From Lepidostoma basale (taxonomy: Eukaryota > Arthropoda > Insecta > Trichoptera > Lepidostomatidae): 64,000 bases of DNA. Position 1 is the first letter of the stretch. Each line of letters begins with the position of its first letter. The stretch is taken from assembly GCA_022606425.2 (NCBI GenBank), contig JAHDVF020000419.1:1-64000 (forward strand), in the 5' to 3' direction. Position numbers and translations under genes: made by a program. The notes under the pieces were generated by a model that searched no databases, was not told the origin of the DNA, and saw only the letters and a program-made list of their open reading frames with translations. Of this stretch, positions 1 to 7,965 are shown in pieces.

Positions 1-403
1 CACTAACTAATAAACCAAGTACTGGAAATTCTCATTCATTATTAATTAAAGAAGCATACAAATGTCCATACAAATGATTACATGGAAGCAATGGCTTTTC
101 TAAATAAGCAGTAATAGTTTCTGCTATAATTTTACCTACGTGTAAACAACTAGCAAGACCAGGAGTATTAGTATAAGCAACAAAATCAATATCCATAATT
201 GAAATTTTAGATTTTTCAATTGCTGTTTGTAAGACAGTAGCAATATTTTCACTATGAGCTCGTGCTGCTAATTCTGGAACAACACCACCATATTGTTGAT
301 GAAGCTTAATTTGTGAAGCAATAATATTACTTAAAACATTTTTATCTTTAATAACAGCAACACTAGTTTCATCACAACTAGTTTCTATTGCTAAGATTAT
401 CAT
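1..403 (-). CDS. tsaD: TsaD tRNA threonylcarbamoyladenosine transferase, partial (Spiroplasma-type)
   Basis: TsaD transfers the threonylcarbamoyl group to A37 of ANN-decoding tRNAs. The visible 134 codons carry the N-terminal ETSCDETS signature near residue 7 and the HLYGH metal-binding (HxxxH) motif near residue 120. The ATG at 403 was chosen because it begins the conserved MIILAIETS start and has an AGAGGA ribosome binding site just upstream. A TGA at 32-34 must be read as Trp: translation then continues WEFPVLGLLVSG in frame to the window edge, so this is the mollicute code, not a stop. The family is usually about 330 residues, so over half lies beyond position 1. The start overlaps the end of deoD by 26 nt, implying a two-gene operon. 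Confidence 0.93.
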
Positions 404-1205
404 CAATATCCTCTTCTTTATAATAAGCAACTGCTGATTCTAAAGCTAAAATCATCATTTTTTTAAAACTAGTTTCGCGTAATGTTGCTGAAATTGATTC
501 ACCGGTAATAAAAGAATCAGAAATTGTTAATAAACAAGCAGCATTTTTTTCTAAATGTTTTGCATTAGCAAATAAAGCAAAAGATTCCATTTCTACTGCT
601 AAGCATTTGCTAATTAAAGGATTAGTTTTATAATCATTATCATTAATACGATAAAATACATCACTTGAATGAATTAAACCTGATCTTAAATTTATTTTTT
701 CACTTACTATATACGAAGAATTTTCATTTTTTTGCTGATCAAATTCATTATCAATTTTTTGTGCCATTTTATTAATAATTTTGCTAATATTACCAACAGA
801 TTCAATTTGATTTTCATCAATATTAGCAGCATATTTAGCGAAAGTAGATTCACTATATACTTTAGTAGTATTAATAATATCATAAACTTTAACATCTTTT
901 TGATATGAACCAGCACTACCAACACGAATAATACAGTCAACATCATAAAATTTAAATAACTCATATGAATATATACCAATTGAAGGCATACCCATACCAC
1001 TAGCAGCAATAGTAATATTATATCCTTTATATTTTCCAGTAAACATTAGCATATTACGAACATTATTTACTTGTTTTCAATCTTGTAAAAAATTAGAAGC
1101 AATGAATTGAGCACGTAATGGATCGCCTGGCATAATTACTACTTTTGCAATTTGTTCACGAGAAGCTTTAATATGAGCTGTTGGAATTTTTTCTTTATTT
1201 TCCAT
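378..1205 (-). CDS. deoD: Purine nucleoside phosphorylase DeoD-type (Spiroplasma-type)
   Basis: Purine nucleoside phosphorylase cleaves purine (deoxy)ribonucleosides with phosphate, feeding base and sugar-phosphate salvage in the cytoplasm. Seen here: [15 protein letters not shown] near the start (phosphate-binding region of the family), IRVGSAGS in the middle, and [13 protein letters not shown] and LLTISDS near the end, matching the ribose and base pocket of hexameric DeoD enzymes. The ATG at 1205 has AAAAAAGGAGAATAT directly upstream. One internal TGA (LQD-TGA-KQV) is a conserved-position Trp, so the standard code would truncate the protein. Length 275 residues, somewhat longer than the usual 235-240. 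The frame is intact under code 4. In an insect nucleus it would not be translated properly. Confidence 0.95.
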
Positions 1206-1212
1206 ATATTCT

Positions 1213-1264
1213 CCTTTTTTTAAATAATAATAGTTATTATAATATATTGTTAATTTAGTAACAA
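1213..1264 (-). promoter_or_regulatory. Bacterial promoter and ribosome binding site of deoD-tsaD
   Basis: On the minus strand: -35-like TTGTTA (1259-1264), exactly 17 bp spacer, -10 TATAAT (1236-1241), then AAGGAG (1213-1218) seven nt before the deoD ATG. This is a complete sigma-A type promoter arrangement. Confidence 0.8.
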
Positions 1265-1428
1265 CATTAATATTTTTAATGACTAGTTTTTTATTTTAAA
1301 AATTAAATTTAATTTTATAACTTTTCATACTAATTAAAGAAAATAAAAAATATTCTAAAAAAGTTTAATCAACACCTTTTTTAGTTTTTTTAGTATAATT
1401 TACTAAAACTAAATAATGTTTAGTTTAT

Positions 1429-1468
1429 AAAAAACTCATTACTTTATTTTAAAGTAAATGAGTTTTTA
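1429..1468. terminator. Rho-independent terminator hairpin
   Basis: Inverted repeat AAAAACTCATT-ACTTT with AAAGTAAATGAGTTTTT, followed by a T-rich run and preceded by an A-run, so it could act on both strands. A TATAAT at 1394-1399 lies upstream on the plus strand, so for the gene at 1492 the hairpin sits in the leader and might attenuate it. Confidence 0.6.
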
Positions 1469-1491
1469 TTTTAAAAAGGTGGGAAACATAA

Positions 1492-2014
1492 ATGTTTAAA
1501 AATTTAACTAAAGGAAATAAAAAAGAAATAGAAGAATGCCAAAGAAAAATGAAAAATTCTTCTGAAAATCGAAAATATTTACAACAAAAAATATATTTTG
1601 AATGAGAAAAATTAGATCAAATAAATTGAAGAACAGAAGCAGAACGAGTAATTGAAACAAATGATACTATAAGACCATTAGAACAAAAATTGCGAAAAGA
1701 AGAAAAAAATGAATAAATAATTATAAACAAATAGAAGTAATAAAAAATAGACCATATTATCAAGAAGAAAGAAAACAACGAGAAGCATTAAAAAGTCAAG
1801 AATTTGAAAAATTAAAACATGTACGTATGAATGAACCATCTGTTTATCATGATGGAACTTTTGGTATACTGGATGGGTTACAGTTTTAAAAACTGGTGAA
1901 AAGTTAAAAGGTTCATGAAATGAAACTAATAAAATCAAAATTAATGAAATACCTAGTTGTTCTCAATGAGAAAGAAGGGCAAATAGCAATCCATATAGTT
2001 CTCCATTTAAATAA
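1492..2014 (+). pseudogene. Spiroplasma-type hypothetical protein, broken by two frameshifts
   Basis: I do not recognise this gene. An ATG at 1492 opens a very charged, Lys/Glu-rich, probably coiled-coil protein (MFKNLTKGNKKEIEECQRK...) using TGA as Trp at two sites. The first frame stops at 1714-1716. A one-base shift in the A-run at 1703-1709 joins it to NYKQIEVIKNRPYYQEER and onward to HVRMNEPSVYHDG; a second shift near 1860 joins that to FWYTGWVTVLKTGEKLKG, ending at the TAA at 2012-2014. Coding therefore spans about 174 residues in three frames. A terminator follows at 2027. The lesions may be real decay or homopolymer sequencing errors. Confidence 0.6.
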
Positions 2015-2026
2015 ATTTTTATATTT

Positions 2027-2066
2027 AAAAATAACTAATTTCATTAATGAGATTAGTTATTTTTTA
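2027..2066 (+). terminator. Rho-independent terminator
   Basis: Stem AAATAACTAATTTCAT / ATGAGATTAGTTATTT with one mismatch, followed by TTTTTTATTT, 13 nt after the stop of the preceding broken gene. Confidence 0.7.
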
Positions 2067-2124
2067 TTTCTATCATAAACTAAACACTTATTGCATTTAT
2101 TTTTAAACGACTTAAAATATAATT

Positions 2125-2146
2125 AACTTCTTAAACTTAAGAAGTT
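2125..2146. promoter_or_regulatory. Perfect 10-bp inverted repeat upstream of a secreted-protein start
   Basis: AACTTCTTAA-AC-TTAAGAAGTT lies about 28 nt before the ATG at 2175 and just after a TATAAT-like box. It could be an operator or a short hairpin in the leader. Confidence 0.4.
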
Positions 2147-2174
2147 ATTAGGGAAAACAAAAAAGGAGATCTTA

Positions 2175-2324
2175 ATGAAAACATTAATCAAAACATTAAG
2201 TGTTTTAACACTTGCAACAACCACAGGTAATTTAACTAGTTTCTTAAACACAACTTTACAAAAAACTAATATTACAACTAATTATATTGAAAATATGGAT
2301 GGGTTACACTTTATTGGACACTAA
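2175..2324 (+). pseudogene. Exported Spiroplasma protein, N-terminal stub cut by IS insertion
   Basis: The ATG has AAAAAGGAGATCTTA directly upstream. The product begins MKTLIKTLSVLTLATTTG, a basic start plus hydrophobic core typical of mollicute signal peptides, then NLTSFLNTTLQKTN. The last residues are encoded by the left end of the IS3-type element (TGGATGGGTTACA from 2296), which supplies the stop, leaving 49 residues. Mature identity cannot be told. Confidence 0.55.
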
Positions 2325-2371
2325 TTACGTAGACAAGTGAACAAATTAGTTAAAAGAAAGGAACTATAATT

Positions 2372-2650
2372 ATGACTAATATTAACTCATATACCGATGA
2401 ATTTAAAAAACAAATAGTAGCTTTATATCAAAGCGGCAAATCAGTATCTTGTATTGCTAAAGAATATAATGTTACAAGAGTAACTACTTACAATTGAATT
2501 AAGCAATTTACTAATTCAGGTAGTTTTAAAACTAAAGATAATCGTTCTGTTGAAGAAAATGAATTAATTAAATTAAGAAAAGAATTAAAACAATTAAGAA
2601 TGGAAAATGATATTTTAAAGCAAGCAGCACTAATAATAGGCAGAAAATAG
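2372..2650 (+). CDS. IS3-family transposase OrfA
   Basis: 92 residues, start ATG at 2372 with AAAGGAA about 10 nt upstream. The N-terminal half is a helix-turn-helix of the HTH_Tnp_1 type ([16 protein letters not shown], then [19 protein letters not shown], where the W is a TGA). The C-terminal half is a leucine-zipper-like segment ([19 protein letters not shown]) used for OrfA/OrfAB oligomerisation. In the family OrfA binds the IS ends and a programmed -1 frameshift fuses it to OrfB; the OrfB frame here starts near this stop. This is the only apparently intact reading frame of the element. Confidence 0.9.
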
Positions 2651-3128
2651 AGATTATTGTCAAAAATAAACTTAAATATAAAATTCGTACAATGTGTCGT
2701 TTTTTTAAAACTTTCTAAATCAACATATTATTTTAATTTAAAGAAAAAAGAAGATAAAATCAAAAATAATATGTATGATGAAGCTGTTATTAGTGCTTTT
2801 AAAGAAAATAAAGAAGTTTATGGTACTAGAAGATTAAAAAAAAATTCTAGAAAACCAAGAAATTTATTTATCACGCAAAAAAATTAAAGAAATTATGAAT
2901 AAGCATAATTTAATATCAAAATACACTAAATTATCATTCAAAAATCATCATAATAAAGTAAAAATAATGAATCAATTCCCAATATTGTTGAAACTTTAAT
3001 GGCAAAGCTAAAAATGAAGTTATTGTTAGTGATTTAACATATTCAGGATTAATAACAAATGAAACTATATTTGCCTATTAATAGACCTATTTAACCGTGA
3101 AGTATTATGGACATAGTGTAGGTACTAA
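2651..3128 (+). pseudogene. IS3-family transposase OrfB (rve integrase), fragmented
   Basis: Pieces in changing frames: LSKSTYYFNLKKKEDK, VISAFKENKEVYGTRRL (the HTH_21 region before the catalytic core), KIKEIMNKHNLISKYTK, then IVSDLTYS (first catalytic Asp region) and NYICLLIDLFNREV followed by GHSVGTKS (second Asp region of a DDE integrase). The DDE glutamate part is absent because the sequence leaves the bacterial segment near 3130. Frameshifts fall in a T7 run near 2700 and an A9 run near 2829, plus others, so it cannot make active transposase. Confidence 0.8.
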
Positions 3129-3130
3129 AA

Positions 3131-3553
3131 GTCTTTCGATGTCTTTCTCCATTTTTCCGTCTCTTGTAAACATGCTTCCCAGATACGTAAATTCAGTAAC
3201 TTGCTCCAATTTCTCGCCCATCGCACTTTTATCACAAATCGTCATACATTCTTCTTTCTCGAAAACCATCACTTTAGATTTAGATACATTCATCACCAAG
3301 TCACTCTTTTTGCATGCCTCATACATCCTTGACACTAAGACTTGCAAATCTTCTTTACTGTCAGCGATTAACACAGCATCGTCTGCATATAACAAACAGC
3401 TGACTGACAAACAATTCATCTTAGCACCAGCGTCTATGCCTTCAAGTTCTTTCATACACTTGTCCAAGAATAGATTGAACAACCACGGGGACATCACACA
3501 GCCCTGTTTGACACCTTTGGTGATGTCAAACCAAGATGTGACAGCCCCATTAA
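3131..3553 (-). pseudogene. LINE-K non-LTR retrotransposon reverse transcriptase fragment
   Basis: Reading leftwards: SWFDITKGVKQGCVMSPWLF (RT fingers/palm), then LLYADDAVLIADS with the catalytic YADD, then SKSKVMVFEKEE and FTYLGSMFTRDGK. 5' truncated near 3553. It ends on the left at the bacterial junction, inside the thumb region (...MEKDIER), so the C-terminal part is missing. Related copies lie at 5723, 13390 and elsewhere. The last few codons of the open frame to 3105 are actually Spiroplasma sequence. Confidence 0.85.
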
Positions 3554-3639
3554 TAAAAAACTGCAAAATAACCAAACTGCAATAAATGTTTATAAAAAAC
3601 TTTATAAAAATACCTTAAATTCAATATACCCCAAAATAC

Positions 3640-4056
3640 ATAATAAAAATAATAACATAAAATACGCGTGCATCGAATTTACGGGAAAAATATCCATTAA
3701 AATCAGAAAAATCATCAAAAAACGAGGCCTTCATATTGCCTTCCGCACCACTAATAATATAGGAATGTCATTAAAAAATTCAAAACAAAGAATATCGTTT
3801 AAAAAATAGTGGAATATACAAATTAGAATGTAATGACTATAATGCCGTATACATAGGCCAAACAGGGCGTTTCTTTGATACACGGTTCTCTGAACATGTT
3901 AGGTCCTTCAGACTCAATAAATCAACTTCCCAATTTGCTAAACATCTATTAGATAATAAACACGACTTAAACCCTAACAATCGTCCTATTCCGCTACATA
4001 TTCGCAATAAAGGGTACACCCTAAACTTATTAGAACAATTAGAAATCAATAAATAA
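3640..4056 (+). pseudogene. Penelope-like element remnant with GIY-YIG endonuclease domain
   Basis: A frame beginning KYACIEFTGKISIKIRK and GLHIAFRTTNNIG matches the connector after the reverse transcriptase in Penelope-like elements. A frameshift at about 3805 leads into SGIYKLEC (GIY), VYIGQTGRFF (YIG), TRFSEHVRSF with the catalytic Arg, SQFAKHLLDNKHD and LNLLEQLEINK before the stop at 4054. GIY-YIG is the Penelope target-nicking nuclease. The RT core is absent. A LINE-J tail lies just downstream in the opposite orientation. Confidence 0.8.
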
Positions 4057-4082
4057 ATAAAAATCCAAATATTACTTTGATA

Positions 4083-4480
4083 AATGAACAAATCAAATCA
4101 AATCAGTTTATTTTCTCAAAAAACATTACAAACATTTTTTATAGTTCAAGGCATCTATTGAGAACAGGTAAAACATAACAAATATATAATACCAGGAACG
4201 CATGAGAGATGGTTCGACATTAGGAATACAAGATACTCTCCAAAGTCAAGAGTATTTGTCTTCTGAATGTACTTTCACGAATATGAAAGACATCAATCTC
4301 TGAAGCGATCATGTTCAGCAGTTTGATTGCTCTCCCCACCGGCATCACCAGAGGCAGGTTGGTTCTGCATGTTGGGAGTTAAAACAGTCTGTGCTGACGC
4401 TGTCGAAGATAACCATCCGGAACATAAAGATGGATAGCCTCCAAGATGACGGAAAAAACATCTATTCATCCCCACTCCTT
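4083..4480 (-). mobile_element. LINE-J 3' end fragment
   Basis: The 3' tail (ATTTG repeats on the minus strand) is at 4085-4105. Upstream on that strand come the family 3' UTR and degenerate C-terminal coding sequence (DGYLRQRQHRLF-like and LPTCRTNLPLVMPVG-like pieces in shifted frames). 5' truncated near 4480. From 4481 to about 4790 I see no recognisable feature. Confidence 0.75.
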
Positions 4481-4795
4481 AATGTAGTTCCAATACTAGA
4501 TTAATTGAACTCTTGACTCTGCGCTATGTTTATCTTATATTTCAGGTACAAAAGACAAGAATACATCACCCTAATCATCGATTTGCAGGAAGGCGACTTC
4601 ATATATTTTACTTATAATCTTTAGTTATTTTTTTGAAATATGTAAAATCGTTTATAAACTAAACAATTGGTTTCTTAACAATACTTTAATGGAGTTACTT
4701 TGATTTATATAATTTCATTTAATATTCCTTAAATGATATAAACATTACAGCCAACAATTTCATAATGATTTCTAGGAAACAACTCTTATCTCTTA

Positions 4796-5306
4796 TTGAG
4801 GGAGTATGGTAGCTATCCTTGGCTCTATCCCACGGCATTTCTTTTGGGAATGCTCGGAACCAATTCTCTACAGCTTCGAAGAGATGGACATCCAATTACC
4901 CATTTCTTTAGATTAATTAAGGGATACTTCGAGAACTCGGCCGTACTGGAGGGTGTTCGGCTTTTTGTCCCCGATAGATATCTCCGACAGCGACAGCACA
5001 GATTGTTTTACCTACCGGCCGCCAGAACCAATTTGACTCTGGTGACACCGGTGGGAAGAGCAATTAGTCTGCTGAACGCGGTCTCCTCGGAGATCGACGT
5101 CTTCCATGTTAGTGAAAGTACGTTCAAAAGGCAAATACTCTGGAGAGTATCCTGTCTTCCTAATGTTGAACCATCTCTTATGCGTTTCTGGTATTATACT
5201 GTATATAATATAATATATTATTTTACCTGTTCTCAATAGATGCTTTAAAAATAAAATTTGTAATGTCTGTTGATGAAATAAACTGATTTGATTTGATTTG
5301 ATGTGA
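4796..5306 (+). pseudogene. LINE-J retrotransposon C-terminal fragment
   Basis: Encodes the characteristic C-terminal block of this family: REYGSYPWLYPTAFLLGMLG, then FFRLIKGYFENSAV, LFVPDRYLRQRQHRLFYLP and AISLLNAVSSEIDVFHVSES. The 3' UTR follows and the copy ends in AAATAAACTGATTTGATTTGATTTGATG at 5276-5303, the family's pentanucleotide tail. 5' truncated, with no RT domain. The following 5307-5722 shows no clear gene; GCCTTAGAAGGGCGAAACATG at 5638-5658 resembles sequence near Penelope element ends, but weakly. Confidence 0.85.
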
Positions 5307-5722
5307 TCTCTAGGCTCTTCCCAATAATATTTTTTTCTTTAGTTTTGAAATATGTAAAATCGTTTTATAAACTAAACATTTGTTTTCTTAGGAATAGTTT
5401 AATAATGATATACCTCAAATAAGTAATTTGATTTATAATATATAATTGTATTTAGTATTCCTTAACGACGTAAACATTTCATAATGTATTCCAGGATACA
5501 CTTTCTGTTTTCTGGACTCCACCCAATAATTATCTTTTCCATTGTATAAAGCCACATCATTGTTAATTTGCCATACTATGCTCCTCTCAATAGAGTATAT
5601 AAAGAGTAACACGCCCAAGTATAGCCACATTCGATAATGCCTTAGAAGGGCGAAACATGTCATAATATAATAAAACAAAATAATAAAACTTCTAAAAAAA
5701 CATAAGTTTTTTTTCATTCGTA

Positions 5723-6227
5723 TTAATTAATGTATAATACAAGAGTTTTAACATAGCAATATACACTTTGAACAAAGAAGAAATATACTTGAACAAAAAA
5801 ATAAACAAAGTAAAACACAGAAGGGTTCCCTTCACATAGGGATCTTATCTCTACCGCATTTATTCTACTCTCATCCTTCTTCTGCCAGTTCCATGCTTCG
5901 CTTCCAAACATTAGGGTTGGGACCAGAACTCCATTGTGAACGGCCGTTTTCGCTTTCATTGATAAATTCTTGTTTCCAATAACTATTTTTAAAGCTCCAT
6001 TCACTTTGTTACCCGCACCAACCCTTCTTTCGACGTCACTATCCGTTCGGCCATCTGCTGTGAACATGCTACCTAAATACACAAATTCCCTCACTCGTTC
6101 CAAGTTCTCTTCGTTCACACTTATATTACAAACTGTCATTTGCTCTTCCCTTTCGAAAACCATCACCTTTGACTTTCCGACATTCGTCATTAAATCATTT
6201 GACTTGCATACCTCATACATTCTCTAA
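5723..6227 (-). pseudogene. LINE-K retrotransposon RT C-terminal fragment
   Basis: Minus-strand frame: MYEVCKSNDLMTNVGKSKVM, VMVFEREEQMTVCN, FVYLGSMFTADGRTDSDVER, NKVNGALKIVI, AVHNGVLVPTLMFGSEAW. This is the region after the YADD box and the thumb of LINE-K, ending abruptly in the family 3' UTR (AACATAGCAATATACACTTT on plus at 5749). The right boundary at 6227 is a 5' truncation. Nothing recognisable lies between 6228 and 6508. Confidence 0.8.
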
Positions 6228-6508
6228 AGTAAATACCAAAGTCATAAATGCCATTTGAAAAGAATGCATTTAGCCATGAATCTTTGAATTGAAAGCATAT
6301 TTAAAAGATAGTATTGTAAGGTTAAGAAAGGTTATTATTTATTGAGTCTTTATTAAACTGAAATAAAAACAGGTCAGGTCACCAAACACACGATTTTATT
6401 TTTATAATGAAATGACATAAATATAAACATGTCTTACATTATGTCTTATAATTATAAATATGCTAACTATAAACAAAATGTTACGTCATTAAAAAAAGTC
6501 GAAAAACG

Positions 6509-6617
6509 CTATTTTTCGGGCAGCCTTCCAATATCAGTTGGAGAAGGTGGTATTTTCCTCGACGCAGTACTTGATCCAGATGCCAAATGCTCGGGACTTC
6601 GGTAATGGTAACCATGT
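6509..6617 (-). other. Possible terminal coding exon of an unidentified gene
   Basis: On the minus strand, TTTAATTCCCTGGACAG makes a plausible splice acceptor at 6618, followed by an open phase reading HGYHYRSPEHLASGSSTASR then KIPPSPTDIGRLPEK and TAG at 6509-6511. The Ser/Pro-rich tail looks like genuine protein rather than random translation, but I do not recognise it and found no partner exon. It could equally be a chance reading or part of a mobile element. Confidence 0.25.
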
Positions 6618-6736
6618 CTGTCCAGGGAATTAAATAGTAAATACAATTTTAAAAAGTGTAATAATTTGATTGGTCAAATTGACTTTATTAAGTTTTAAAA
6701 AATACAGGTCTCGCTACTAATGTACAACACTTTTAA

Positions 6737-7508
6737 CCGTCGCGTTGCCATGTGGTAAATTGAGTTTCCACTGCCAATTTAAAGTTGATTTTCTTAAAAC
6801 CTATGGACCCTAATATTATAAAAAAAATTGTAATCCTCCATTGAAGTGTTCTCAATATTTCGTAATAAAAAAAAAGCAAAAATTACTTCCTTCATCCCAA
6901 AAAAAAATATTTTCTAAGACTGCCCTCACCTTCATTTGTGTTAAGGTAGAATTTGTTTTGCTAATATTTACAACTTTATCAAAAGTGACAAATACTTACT
7001 CGCTGTTGAACGTATTATAAATTATATCTTTGGCTTTTTCAATATGTACGTAATAATACCGACTGTAGACGGAAACGCAGGACGCAACTTAATAATATCA
7101 GAACTGTGAAAATATTAACACTTTACCAAAAGGGACAAATATTAATACGTACTCGTTGTCATGAACGTACTATACATTTTGTCTAGGTGCCTTTATCATA
7201 CGTAAAATCTCGTAAAGTCTAGCCGCGCCGGCCGCCGCGCGGCCGGCGCGGCGCAGTTACTCGTATGCTATGACGCATTCCATATCAGAAATCGCATGGT
7301 TCCAGAAAAAAATTAATAATGATATGTTTTTCAAATAATCCATGTATGTTATAGATATCGATCTATTCCTAATGAAATTCCCTACAAGATGATATAAATT
7401 AAATTTTGATTCATCTAGTCATATGCTTGATATTTAGATAAAGTTAGCGGTAAACTGAACTTACCACATGGGAGCAAGCGTTTTGTTTTGAACACGGTAC
7501 GTTAAGGG
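6737..7508. mobile_element. piggyBac-like non-autonomous element
   Basis: Flanked by TTAA at 6733-6736 and 7509-7512. The ends share an inverted subterminal block (CCATGTGGTAAATTGAGTTT on the left; CCATGTGGTAAGTTCAGTTT read inward on the right). A partial inverted copy at 54845-55175 stops at the same CCGTCGCG next to TTAA, supporting the border. No transposase frame is present. Confidence 0.5.
7222..7252. repeat. GC-rich perfect hairpin
   Basis: GCCGCGCCGGCCGC (7222-7235), three-base loop, GCGGCCGGCGCGGC (7239-7252): 14-bp fully GC arms inside AT-rich DNA, within the piggyBac-like element. Confidence 0.8.
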
Positions 7509-7512
7509 TTAA

Positions 7513-7730
7513 CATAGTAATATACACTTTAAACAAAGAAGAAACACACTTGAAAAAAAATAATGAGAGGAAAACACATACGGGTTCTCATCACAAACCC
7601 TAGGCTGTTATAGGATGCAGCGGCTACCTTTTGTCAGCCTCGCTCGTACACCTCCGTGGCTTGTCCCCGTCTTTTCAGGACATACGTTTAATTTACGCAA
7701 ACACAATGGGATACCAGGCCACGTTTACTC
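7513..7730 (-). mobile_element. LINE-K 3' UTR and extreme C-terminal fragment
   Basis: CATAGTAATATACACTTT and AACAAAGAAGAAACACACTTG match the LINE-K 3' UTR at 5750-5790, followed by degenerate C-terminal sequence. 7731-7965 holds no recognised feature and is probably downstream flank of the zinc-finger locus. Confidence 0.5.
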
Positions 7731-7965
7731 TATTTTATATTTCCTTCTGTGTCCCGCATTTTCACATGCAAACTTATATTTATATAAAAATATAGAAATA
7801 ACAATACTTATAAGAATCTTACAAAATATGGTCCTACCACCTAGGTTAAAACATAATATTTGAACAAAAACTCACACCGCAGATTGTTCGGGAACTAATT
7901 ATCAAGTCCTTGTTCTCATTTTAAATTAAACTTAAATGAGTTAAGAAATGATTTTAATTGTCAAT

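Larger units (their letters stand above)
2296..3130 (+). mobile_element. IS3-family insertion sequence, right end missing
   Basis: The element starts around TGGATGGGTTACACTTT, inside the exported-protein gene, and carries OrfA then a broken OrfB in the usual IS3 order. No right inverted repeat is present: the sequence stops being transposase at about 3130 and turns into insect retrotransposon. Confidence 0.8.

Noticed and set aside
378..1052. deoD starting at the internal Met at 1052
   Set aside because: Only the standard code forces this start; reading TGA as Trp extends the frame to the ATG at 1205 with a strong ribosome binding site and conserved N-terminal motifs.
1872..1886. CTGGATGGGTTACAG resembling the IS left end at 2296
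   Set aside because: It fits the reading WYTGWVTVL of the hypothetical gene and no further IS sequence follows, so it is probably coincidence.
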